A DNA stretch of 5,869 bases. Origin: Elusimicrobiota bacterium (lineage in GTDB: Bacteria > Elusimicrobiota > Elusimicrobia > F11). The position numbers and the translations under genes are program-made. Under the pieces are notes generated by a model. That model searched no databases and was not told where the DNA came from. It saw nothing but the letters and a program-made list of their open reading frames with translations. This document shows positions 1 through 5,869 of the stretch, one piece after another (positions within the stretch are counted from its first letter, which is position 1; each line of letters starts with the position of its first letter). The stretch spans positions 1 through 5,869 of the forward strand of contig JAKLIS010000104.1 in the NCBI GenBank assembly GCA_022709485.1, read 5' to 3'.

Positions 1-3000
1 ATTCCCCCGCGCCTCCGCCCTCATTTTTTTGAATGGACAAGGGCTTCCAAGATGTAATTTCCGCAGAGACCGATTTGGTGCCGTCTATACCAATAGTCAG
101 GTATTTGGCCGCCACCTTGGCGTCTTTGATTTCATTTTTATCATCCAAAGTAAGGGTCTTCCCGGATAAATCTAAAGCGTTTTTGAATTCAAATGAGACT
201 CGCCCTGAATCAAAAACGGCCTTCCCTGATAATTGGCCCTGAACCCCGGCAAAATCGGCTTTGCCTCCGTTGGCCAGTTTGACGTCTTGAACATCGATTT
301 TTCCTGTGACGGCATTATGTTTAAGAGTCACATCTCCCGCGGAATTAATAATTTGAACCCCGTCTAAATGTTTAAAGGACCCGTCCTTGGCGAGAAATCC
401 CTGCTGAAGATCAATTTTGTAGGTTTCGGTTTTATTGGGGAGGATGACTTTGGTCTGCCCATATAAGTTGAGTTCGGTGCGTTTTTCCATCTGAACGGTA
501 AGGACGGCGCGATTTCCTTCTGCCGCGTAATTCAACTTCGCCCCGTTTTCCAATTCATAATTGACGCTCAGGGAGCCAATAGAAACCACTTCTTTCCCGT
601 CTTCATTTCGAGTTACGAACACGACTTCTCCGTCGATGGGCTTGGCTCCGGGCATCATCGGCAAAGGAGAATTGTCCACAACGCCGATTTTTTCAAGCTG
701 CTTAATGTCTGCGGCGTGCTCGGGCTTATGAGAGAGACTCACCAACTGGGACCCCAAGACCTCGGTTCTATTCCCATCGGCGTCCTGATGAAATACTTTG
801 ATTTTGTCCAACGTGGATCCGATTTCTTCCCCTTTGGCGTTTTGATAGGTGATGTTCTCCCGGTTTCTGGAAGCCACTTGTTGAGTGGTCCCGGACAGGC
901 TCATGCTGGCCGCCATGAGCGCGTTATCGGACTTTGCGATCTTCACGAAATTGCCGTCACTGGTATTTCGAACAATAAGGTGTTTATCTTGATGTCCGGG
1001 CACCGGATCTTCCGCCGTGCCGCTTTTCCCTCCGCCTCCTTCATTACCCGGGACTTTTAAGGTTCTCTGTTCCCCCTTCTGAACAATCACATTTATTTTC
1101 AATTGTCCTTGGCCCGTTTCGGCATCGAATGATGGCCCGTCGACAACTTGAAACTTCTTTTCCATTCCGCCTTCTTTGAACGGCATCTTGCTTTCCATGA
1201 TGCCGGCGGCGTTTCGGATGGCGAGGATTTGGCCAAAAACGGATTTCACTTGCATGAGCGTCACTTTTTCGCCCACCATTTGAAATACCGAGTCTTGTTG
1301 GCCTTCGCGGATGACATACTGACCTTTGCTGCCGGTGAGCTCTTTGGGTTCAGGTCCCTCTTTTTGGCCTTGCTTACCGGCTCCGCCGCCGGCCTGTGGT
1401 TCCATCACCTGCCTTAAAATGGGGCCGTTCTGAGCTTCGAACCGCACCAACTTATTATTGTGTCGAATTTCTTTATCGCCTTGGTTGTATTGGGTTACCG
1501 CCACAGGGTTTCTGTTTGAACCAAATTCCACAAACTGAGCGGGGCCCGCGCCTGTGGCTTCAATGGTGGTTTTGATGGGGCCTTTTCCATTCCCTTCCGC
1601 TGTGAACTTTAAGCCGTTGTCCAAAGTCCAGGTCATTTTTCCTTCGAGCCTTATGCCGTCCTCCGATTTAAGAACCTTCGTCCCCCCAGCCACATCGATT
1701 TTTTGCACTTGGCCAATATTGCCCCGGAATCCCACCCATCCCAACGCGGCCGTGGCGTTTGATTTATCGATGGAGGTAACTGTTTCTGTCGGTTGGACAC
1801 GATCAAGCTGCTGGACATCGGCATTCATAAATTTGGGAAGGTTCAACACATGTTTGGCGCTCGTTTCCGCTTCCTTATCACCGTCAGCCCAATGGAGTTT
1901 CCCGGTGTTGTCTCGCGCCAGGAGAACCGGATTTTTTCCGGATTCCTCAAAAACAATGGTGACGGACCCCGCGGCCTTTCCGCCCATCTTATCTTGCAGG
2001 GCTTGGATTTTTTCCTGTGGAAGACCCAAATCCACGGCTCCTTTGGCCGTGGTTTCCACCTGGAGGGCCGCTTTTCCCTTCACGACGGTTTTATATACCA
2101 CCACATATTCGCCTTTTCCTTTGGAATCCTTCACTTCCGTTAAGAGCCGCTGACGTGGAACGCCGTTTTCCATGTACACCTGAATCCGGGCATTCCCCAA
2201 GTTCAAATTAAATTTCTCAACGCCGCGAAAATGTTTAACCACCTCGGCCTGGTTTTGTTTGGGACTCGCATTCAATAAAACAGGCGTTTGCAAACTGGCC
2301 GGGTCAATCCCGGTTTTTTCCGCCTGGGCGGGTTTCTGAGGCCCGGCGGGTTTCGCTTCTTCCGAACCTTGAGGCGAGGCGGCCAACGGAACGGGCATGG
2401 CGGACGGATTAATCAGTGAAGCGATTTTTGTATTTAAGGCGACGTTCAAGAATTGGTTAAAAGCTTCCGGTTTATTTTTCAAACTCTGAAGGAAGGGAAG
2501 GAGCGCGCCTTCATAGGTCTTCGTATTTTTGGCTCCGGGAAGCTGATCTAAAAGCGCTCCCAAAACGAGATTGGCTCCGTTTTTATGATCCGGAGATTCT
2601 ACGAGCCCTTGTTTGTCGGTTCCGCCGTGGGCGATATTTTGAAGCGATTCCAAGATCGCTAATTTAATCTGAAAATCTTTGGCGGGGTCTGAGTCTTGCG
2701 GGATTAACAAAAGCTCCGCCGCTTGGGCATAGAACTCTTTGAGAGTCCCCTGAGAAACGTGGGACGACGTGGGAACCATTCCGGGAAATTTTTCATTCAA
2801 AAGGGCGTGACCGGATTCGTGCGCCAAGGTTTGCTGATAGACCAGGCCCACCGTCATTTTGCCTTTGGTCCCGGGTTGTTCCGCCATGGTTTTGATTTCG
2901 GACAGGTTTATATAAATGACGTTTCGGGAAACGCTTCCCACAGAACCAAAAAGAGTGAGCCCCGCTTGATGCACTGTTTTCTGGACGGGCCGGGATATCA

Positions 3001-3973
3001 CTTCGAAATTTTTTACTTCCACGAGGTTCCCGCTGGGCAATTGGACGGCATTTTGGGCGACCTTCTCAAAGCCAGGAACTTTATCGATTGAACGAACAGC
3101 CCCGACTTCTAAGTGTTTTACGCCTTTGGTGTCGACCACAATATTCACCACCAAACCCACAGACTCCAATTTTTGATTGATTCCCGGGAGAGCCGTCTCC
3201 CCGCCTGGTTTAAGAAGTTGGAGAAATGTGTCTTTATCCAGAAGTTCAGTTTTGTCTTGCTCAATGGGCGCCGCGTTGGTCAAGGCAACCGCGATTTCCG
3301 TATCTGTTTTGGCCGCCGCAATTTGATCCACATTTGTCGGAGAAGCCATCTGGTTCAGAATGCGCTTTTCCTGAGAAAATTGAATCGAGGCCGGCCGCTG
3401 AGGCTTGTTGGTGTGAGCCCCCCGATCTTGGGGTCCGACGCCAACCTGTTCTTTAGGTTTAATCGCTTCTTCTAAGCTCGTGCCGTTTTGACGGTTCTCT
3501 TGATTTTTCTGTTGGTTTCTTAGAATTTCTTCTTTCGGGTCATAATGAAACGCGAACACTTCTTCCGGAAGGACTTTGGGCCGTTGGTTGATAGCGCCTC
3601 TGCCAAAACCCGCGCCCAACCAAGAAAAAATATTTGAACCAAAAAAGTGGAAGGCTTTTTTTCGGGAGCCGTCATCCCCGAATGTCTCTATCGTCCCTAA
3701 GGGACGTACCGGTTTATGGATGTCAAGGAATCGGTACGGGGATCCATTTCGGTTTTTAAGAATGGATTCCCGATAGGGACGTTCGGGAATGACGGGGTTG
3801 AGATTTTCGCGGGAATGACGGGCATGCCCCATAGGCGCCAAAGTTTTGATGAATTGGTAAGTTTGAAGCGGAAGTGGCATGGTGGGAACCCCGCACCACG
3901 CCACGTTGACCTCGATGTAGATCAACGAAAAGAAAAGGGCCGAAAACCTTTTGAAGGCGCTCGTTTTATTCAT
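1..3973 (-). CDS. Very large exported HExxH zinc-metallopeptidase-like protein, C-terminus beyond the window
   Basis: The frame is open for 1324 codons with no stop and leaves the window at base 1. The ATG at 3973 is preceded in frame by ATC, GTG (a possible alternative start at 3979) and then TGA, so the start is closely bounded; the ribosome site is weak (GAG). Residues 1-28 look like a signal sequence: K3, K8 and R9, then a hydrophobic run, with an odd Glu at 21 and no proper lipobox before C27. Residues 51-102 are encoded by a dispersed repeat. Residues 385-389 read HESGH, inside QTLAHESGHALLNE, the zinc-binding and catalytic motif of HExxH peptidases. E413 or E420 (KEFYAQAAEL) could be the third ligand. 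A predicted strand (NVIYINLSEI) precedes it, as in many such folds. Residues 526-564 form a Pro/Lys/Glu linker. From 565 on the chain is beta-rich, with Gly linkers at 862-866, 979-982 and 1319-1323. Likely a secreted or surface protease; substrate and family are unknown to me. Confidence 0.86.
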   Translation of the reverse strand, partial: MNKTSAFKRFSALFFSLIYIEVNVAWCGVPTMPLPLQTYQFIKTLAPMGHARHSRENLNPVIPERPYRESILKNRNGSPYRFLDIHKPVRPLGTIETFGDDGSRKKAFHFFGSNIFSWLGAGFGRGAINQRPKVLPEEVFAFHYDPKEEILRNQQKNQENRQNGTSLEEAIKPKEQVGVGPQDRGAHTNKPQRPASIQFSQEKRILNQMASPTNVDQIAAAKTDTEIAVALTNAAPIEQDKTELLDKDTFLQLLKPGGETALPGINQKLESVGLVVNIVVDTKGVKHLEVGAVRSIDKVPGFEKVAQNAVQLPSGNLVEVKNFEVISRPVQKTVHQAGLTLFGSVGSVSRNVIYINLSEIKTMAEQPGTKGKMTVGLVYQQTLAHESGHALLNEKFPGMVPTSSHVSQGTLKEFYAQAAELLLIPQDSDPAKDFQIKLAILESLQNIAHGGTDKQGLVESPDHKNGANLVLGALLDQLPGAKNTKTYEGALLPFLQSLKNKPEAFNQFLNVALNTKIASLINPSAMPVPLAASPQGSEEAKPAGPQKPAQAEKTGIDPASLQTPVLLNASPKQNQAEVVKHFRGVEKFNLNLGNARIQVYMENGVPRQRLLTEVKDSKGKGEYVVVYKTVVKGKAALQVETTAKGAVDLGLPQEKIQALQDKMGGKAAGSVTIVFEESGKNPVLLARDNTGKLHWADGDKEAETSAKHVLNLPKFMNADVQQLDRVQPTETVTSIDKSNATAALGWVGFRGNIGQVQKIDVAGGTKVLKSEDGIRLEGKMTWTLDNGLKFTAEGNGKGPIKTTIEATGAGPAQFVEFGSNRNPVAVTQYNQGDKEIRHNNKLVRFEAQNGPILRQVMEPQAGGGAGKQGQKEGPEPKELTGSKGQYVIREGQQDSVFQMVGEKVTLMQVKSVFGQILAIRNAAGIMESKMPFKEGGMEKKFQVVDGPSFDAETGQGQLKINVIVQKGEQRTLKVPGNEGGGGKSGTAEDPVPGHQDKHLIVRNTSDGNFVKIAKSDNALMAASMSLSGTTQQVASRNRENITYQNAKGEEIGSTLDKIKVFHQDADGNRTEVLGSQLVSLSHKPEHAADIKQLEKIGVVDNSPLPMMPGAKPIDGEVVFVTRNEDGKEVVSIGSLSVNYELENGAKLNYAAEGNRAVLTVQMEKRTELNLYGQTKVILPNKTETYKIDLQQGFLAKDGSFKHLDGVQIINSAGDVTLKHNAVTGKIDVQDVKLANGGKADFAGVQGQLSGKAVFDSGRVSFEFKNALDLSGKTLTLDDKNEIKDAKVAAKYLTIGIDGTKSVSAEITSWKPLSIQKNEGGGAGE
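3669..3795. repeat. MITE-like palindromic repeat element inside the metallopeptidase coding sequence
   Basis: The ends are 25-bp inverted repeats, 3669-3693 and 3771-3795, matching at 21 of 25 positions (CCGTCATCCCCGAATG against CCGTCATTCCCGAACG at their outer parts). Nested inside are a perfect palindrome CGTCCCTAAGGGACG (3692-3706), GTACCG/CGGTAC (3706-3711 with 3732-3737), and GGGGATCCATT/AATGGATTCCC (3738-3748 with 3761-3771, 10 of 11 pairs). The whole can fold into a branched structure. From memory, repeats starting GTCATTCCCG and carrying GGAATCCATT cores are common dispersed elements in several Gram-negative phyla. It has no coding capacity of its own, so if mobile it would depend on a transposase supplied elsewhere. 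No clear target-site duplication flanks it. Confidence 0.82.
3804..3822. repeat. Fragment of a second copy of the dispersed repeat
   Basis: GGGAATGACGGG occurs at 3785-3796, as the end of the complete element, and again exactly 26 bp later at 3811-3822. The second occurrence is preceded by TTTTCGC, which resembles the commoner GCGAAA...CGGGAATGACGG form of this repeat family. No matching opposite end is present nearby. I read it as the terminal remnant of another copy, or as the result of nested insertion or slippage at the edge of the complete one. Confidence 0.6.
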
Positions 3974-3998
3974 GATCACTCATTATGATATCCACCCG

Positions 3999-4027
3999 GG
4001 ATTAAATCCTCATTAACAAACTGTAAA
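3999..4027 (-). promoter_or_regulatory. Possible promoter of the giant metallopeptidase gene
   Basis: On the minus strand TTTACA (4022-4027) lies 17 bp before TAATCC (3999-4004), giving a fair -35 and a poor -10 box. TTTAAT (4001-4006) is a better -10 hexamer, but with a 15-bp spacer. Either choice leaves a leader of roughly 20 bases before the ATG at 3973. The -35 box coincides with the first of the 11-bp-period repeats, so a protein bound there would affect this promoter. This is a weak match, offered as the best candidate. Confidence 0.3.
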
Positions 4028-4053
4028 CATGTTGTAACAATGTTGTAACGGCC
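4021..4053. repeat. Three direct repeats of 11 bp, possible operator
   Basis: Three successive 11-bp units begin at 4021, 4032 and 4043: CTGTAAACATG, TTGTAACAATG and TTGTAACGGCC. TGTAA recurs at exactly the same place in each unit, one helical turn apart, so all copies face the same side of the DNA. ATGTTGTAAC is repeated perfectly (4029-4038 and 4040-4049). The array sits about 50-80 bp upstream of the start of the leftward gene and overlaps its suggested -35 box. Such phased repeats are typical of regulator binding sites; no regulator is identified. Confidence 0.5.
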
Positions 4054-4062
4054 TAAAAAAAC

Positions 4063-4147
4063 GTGCCTGGTTCCTAGTGCCTGGTGCCTGGTAAAAACCA
4101 AAAATAAAATTGAAAACCTTCCCGAAATTTCACTAGGCACTAGGCAC
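4063..4147. repeat. Tandem 7-bp GTGCCTG units with inverted copies
   Basis: Four 7-bp units run from 4063 to 4090: GTGCCTG, GTTCCTA, GTGCCTG, GTGCCTG. The opposite orientation appears at 4131-4147 as CACTAGG, CACTAGG, CAC. Bases 4070-4086 pair with 4131-4147 at 15 of 17 positions across a 44-bp AT-rich loop, so a long stem is possible in DNA or RNA. On the plus strand the right arm is followed by TTTTG, too short a T-run for a strong terminator. The structure resembles a small interspersed repeat more than a promoter element. Confidence 0.65.
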
Positions 4148-4191
4148 TTTTGTCTTCTTTACTATATAAGGAATCAGGTTAAAAACACCTT

Positions 4192-4208
4192 AAATTTCAG
4201 TGAAATTT
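4192..4208. promoter_or_regulatory. AT-rich palindrome, possible regulator site
   Basis: AAATTTCA and TGAAATTT flank a single central G, giving a perfect 8-bp inverted repeat. A further near-copy TGAAATTA follows at about 4212-4219. Dyads of this size can bind dimeric helix-turn-helix regulators, but AT-rich sequence gives such palindromes fairly often by chance. It lies more than 170 bp from the closest promoter candidate, so direct control of either gene is uncertain. Confidence 0.3.
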
Positions 4209-4336
4209 TGATGAAATTATCTTGAAAAGACGCATTAAAACCGCTTTTTCGGCCTAAAACCCCCCTTATTTTCTTTTTCAAGGGTGCCTGCCGAATTCTT
4301 CCATAAAGTCGACGCCTTTTTAGCTTGAAAATCAAT

Positions 4337-4380
4337 GCGAGTAATTTCACCCTAAGTCAAAATTACTCGCTTCTTTTTTT
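4337..4380 (+). terminator. Strong rho-independent terminator pointing rightwards
   Basis: GCGAGTAATTT (4337-4347) pairs perfectly with AAATTACTCGC (4360-4370), an 11-bp stem with a 12-base loop. The T-tract TTCTTTTTTT follows directly (4371-4380). On the minus strand the hairpin is followed by ATTGATTTTC, a much poorer U-tract, so its main direction is rightwards. No rightward gene precedes it in the window. It therefore either ends a short non-coding transcript from the intergenic region or shields the next gene from antisense or read-through transcription. Confidence 0.8.
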
Positions 4381-4407
4381 GACCCTCGTCCAAATTAGTA
4401 GTTTAAT
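4379..4407 (+). promoter_or_regulatory. Sigma-70-like promoter for the ATPase gene, probably leaderless mRNA
   Basis: TTGACC (4379-4384) and TTTAAT (4402-4407) each match the -35 and -10 consensus at five of six positions and are separated by the ideal 17 bp. Transcription would start around 4414-4417, within three bases of the ATG at 4417. No Shine-Dalgarno-like sequence precedes that ATG (upstream bases are TCTTGCTCCC), which fits a leaderless or nearly leaderless message. The first T residues of the -35 box are the last bases of the preceding terminator's T-tract. Confidence 0.6.
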
Positions 4408-4416
4408 CTTGCTCCC

Positions 4417-5526
4417 ATGAAGCGATATTTGGAAGCTCAGGCGATTAAGGACCTCAATCAAAAAATGGTTTTTGTGGCGGGTCCCCGGCAGGTGGGGAAA
4501 ACCACCATGGCCAAAAACATTCTGGGCAAAGACCCCGGCTATCTCAGCTGGGACATTCCCGCAACCCGGGATCAAATCCTTAAACGAGAATTTCCGCCGT
4601 CCCCTCTTCTGGTTTTTGACGAAATCCATAAATTTCGATCTTGGCGAAATTACTTGAAAGGCCTGTATGATGAAGTGAAAGGTCGCCAGAAAATTCTTGT
4701 CACTGGAAGCGCCCGCTTGGACTTTTACCGTTTCGGCGGAGACTCGCTACAGGGGCGGTATCACTTTTTAAGACTTCTCCCTCTGTCGGCGGCCGAAATT
4801 AAACTCTCTTCCCAAGAAGACCTTCAACATCTCCTCGCGTTGGGAGGATTTCCCGAACCCTTTTTTGGGGGCAATGAAACCGAAGCCAAGCGCTGGAGAA
4901 AAGAATACCGATCCCGCGTTATCCATGAAGACATTTCTTCCCTTGAGAAAATTCATGATATCGGCAGCCTCGATTTATTAAGCCTGCGCCTGCCGGACTT
5001 GGTCGGAAATCCTTTGTCCATCAATTCACTGAGGGAGGATCTGCAAACAACTCACAAAACGCTTTCCCGCTGGCTGGATATTCTGGAAAGGCTTTATTCA
5101 ATTTTCAGAATTTCGCCCTTTGGAGCGCCCCGCATCCGGGCGGTGAAGAAAGAACGGAAGCACTATCATTACGATTGGGCTTTTGTGCCGGAGCCGGGCT
5201 TAAGGTTTGAAAATCTGGTCGCCGTCCACCTGTTAAAATGGGTTCAATTTGAAGGAGACACCAAAGGGCGAGACCTTGAATTGCGCTATTTTAGGGATGT
5301 GGACGGACGAGAAGTTGATTTCGTCATTACCGAAAACCGCAAACCCATACGGATTATTGAGTGCAAATGGGGCGATGCTGAAATCAACCCCGCCCTCCGC
5401 TACTTCCTTGAGCGATTTAAGGGATGTGACGGCTGGCAAATATCCGCCACGGGAAAAAAAGATATCCTTACTCCAGACAACATCAGAGTCTGCCCCGCGA
5501 TTCTTTTTTTAAAGGATCTTATATGA
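4417..5526 (+). CDS. AAA+ ATPase with C-terminal DUF4143 domain (AAA_14 family, COG1373 type)
   Basis: The 369-residue protein has the full architecture of this family. The Walker A motif is GPRQVGKTT (22-30), Walker B is LLVFDE (64-69) and sensor 1 is LVTGS (94-98). GRY (113-115) holds the conserved arginine that follows it. GGFPE (143-147) marks the linker into the C-terminal half. A winged-helix-like segment follows at about 200-230 (SINSLREDLQ...KTLSRWLDILE), and then the DUF4143 domain. There D301 (GREVDF) and E315-C-K317 (IIECKW) form a complete PD-(D/E)xK-like signature. The start at 4417 keeps the usual N-terminal MKRYLE helix; a later start at M17 would lose it. Length is normal for the family and nothing is broken. 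The cellular role of these ATPases is poorly known; nucleic-acid binding or cleavage is an inference. The stop overlaps the start of the following membrane-protein gene. Minus-strand open frames across it are shadows. Confidence 0.95.
   Translation: MKRYLEAQAIKDLNQKMVFVAGPRQVGKTTMAKNILGKDPGYLSWDIPATRDQILKREFPPSPLLVFDEIHKFRSWRNYLKGLYDEVKGRQKILVTGSARLDFYRFGGDSLQGRYHFLRLLPLSAAEIKLSSQEDLQHLLALGGFPEPFFGGNETEAKRWRKEYRSRVIHEDISSLEKIHDIGSLDLLSLRLPDLVGNPLSINSLREDLQTTHKTLSRWLDILERLYSIFRISPFGAPRIRAVKKERKHYHYDWAFVPEPGLRFENLVAVHLLKWVQFEGDTKGRDLELRYFRDVDGREVDFVITENRKPIRIIECKWGDAEINPALRYFLERFKGCDGWQISATGKKDILTPDNIRVCPAILFLKDLI
5511..5516 (+). promoter_or_regulatory. Shine-Dalgarno site of the downstream membrane-protein gene
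   Basis: AAAGGA lies six bases before the ATG at 5523 and is inside the last codons of the ATPase gene. It supports the ATG that overlaps the ATPase stop codon. It also contrasts with the ATPase gene itself, which has no such site. Confidence 0.75.
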
Positions 5527-5869
5527 CCCAACAAACATCACCGACCGAACCAGATTTGAAACCGACCCCGCTAAAACGGCGGTGGCTGATTTTGATCGCC
5601 ATTATTTTTCCCTTTGGTTTGGTTTTTGTGGCGGGGTACCTGCTTGTTGAAAAATTTCTAGACGATAGAGAAAAGGCCTTGGATTTAAGGGCTGGACAAG
5701 ATACTTTTCTGGATGAAAAATCGCGAAACGAGAAAGAAGTGACGACTTACACACGTGAAGAAATAGAAAAATTAAGAAAAGAAGGGAAACTCCCACCGTC
5801 TGTTAAACAAGTCCTTCCCCCGACCCAGCCTAAACTCCCTCAAGACGACGCCGTCCAGCGGTCCCTCCG
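5523..5869 (+). CDS. Single-pass membrane protein of unknown function, C-terminus beyond the window
   Basis: The frame opens at an ATG that shares ATGA with the ATPase stop and stays open for 115 codons to the window edge. I do not recognise the family. Residues 1-20 are a short Pro/Thr-rich cytoplasmic tail ending in KRR. Residues 21-42 form one strong transmembrane helix (WLILIAIIFP then FGLVFVAGYLL). The positive residues before the helix and acidic ones after it predict N-in, C-out. After the membrane come a charged, probably helical stretch (43-90, including TREEIEKLRKEGK) and a Pro-rich, flexible tail (about 91-110). The helix could also be an uncleaved signal anchor. Overlapping start and stop plus a good ribosome site suggest translational coupling to the ATPase. 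A shared function is possible but not shown. Confidence 0.85.
   Translation, partial: MTQQTSPTEPDLKPTPLKRRWLILIAIIFPFGLVFVAGYLLVEKFLDDREKALDLRAGQDTFLDEKSRNEKEVTTYTREEIEKLRKEGKLPPSVKQVLPPTQPKLPQDDAVQRSL

Larger units (their letters stand above)
3974..4416. other. Divergent intergenic region with repeats, terminator and promoters
   Basis: This 443-bp stretch separates two genes transcribed away from each other and contains no convincing protein gene on either strand. It is AT-rich compared with the genes beside it. Its recognisable parts are listed separately: 11-bp-period repeats next to the left gene, 7-bp repeat units with inverted copies, an AT palindrome, and a terminator abutting the promoter of the right gene. 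Between 4209 and 4336 I see only AT-rich sequence with short homopolymer runs. The words CGGCCTAAAA recur at 4049-4058 and 4250-4259, possibly by chance. Confidence 0.75.

Noticed and set aside
3669..3822. Structured RNA gene or tRNA in the palindromic region
   Set aside because: The folding is explained by inverted-repeat ends of a dispersed element, there is no cloverleaf or CCA-type end, and the stretch is within an open frame.
3968..3983. Alternative start for the giant gene at the ATG at 3983
   Set aside because: It is out of frame and meets a stop after five codons (MSDHE).
33..3988. Several plus-strand open frames of 64-199 codons, the longest at 1554-2153
   Set aside because: They lie antisense to one continuous 1324-codon minus-strand frame that has a start, a signal-like N-terminus and an HExxH motif. 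Their own translations are rich in Pro, Ser, Phe and His and show no domain.
4063..4147. Possible CRISPR array
   Set aside because: The units are 7 bp with no spacers and appear in both orientations, unlike CRISPR repeats, and no cas gene is present.
4337..4370. Bidirectional terminator also serving the leftward gene
   Set aside because: The minus-strand side lacks a proper T-tract, and the leftward gene starts rather than ends on this side.
4417..5526. Interpreting the ATPase as part of a known anti-phage defence system or a transposition helper
   Set aside because: The family is widespread without an established role, and no defence or transposase gene is seen beside it.
4363..5796. Minus-strand frames at 4363-4629, 4768-4956, 5233-5439 and 5602-5796 and plus-strand frames at 4472-4657 and 5249-5512
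   Set aside because: They overlap the ATPase gene or the membrane-protein gene in other frames and show no recognisable features.

Overview
The window is bacterial and carries two divergent transcription units around a 443-bp intergenic region. No 16S rRNA or marker gene is present, so taxonomy is only a guess. Three things make me lean, weakly, towards an under-sampled Gram-negative-type lineage such as Omnitrophota, Elusimicrobiota or a deltaproteobacterial relative. They are the very long exported protein, the 'GTCATTCCCG...' dispersed palindromic repeat (familiar to me from genomes of such groups), and the roughly balanced base composition.

Layout. From base 3973 down to base 1 the minus strand is one uninterrupted reading frame of 1324 codons that runs off the left edge. 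It encodes a large, probably exported protein with an HExxH zinc-metallopeptidase motif near residue 385, followed by a Pro/Lys/Glu linker and more than 750 residues of beta-rich, Gly-linker-separated sequence. Every plus-strand open frame inside this stretch is a shadow. A 127-bp MITE-like inverted-repeat element lies inside the N-terminal coding sequence (3669-3795), together with a fragment of a second copy, and is read through in frame.

The intergenic region (3974-4416) holds three direct repeats with an 11-bp period, a run of four 7-bp units with inverted copies 40 bp further on, a short AT-rich palindrome and a strong rho-independent terminator pointing right. Its T-tract runs straight into a good sigma-70-like promoter.

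From 4417 rightwards there is a two-gene unit. First comes a complete AAA_14/DUF4143 ATPase (369 aa) with intact Walker A, Walker B and PD-(D/E)xK-like C-terminal residues, probably translated from a nearly leaderless mRNA. Overlapping it by ATGA is a single-pass membrane protein, cut by the right edge. The second gene has a clear Shine-Dalgarno site inside the ATPase gene, so the two are very likely co-transcribed and translationally coupled. The sequence shows no link in function between this pair and the giant metallopeptidase; they share only the divergent control region.
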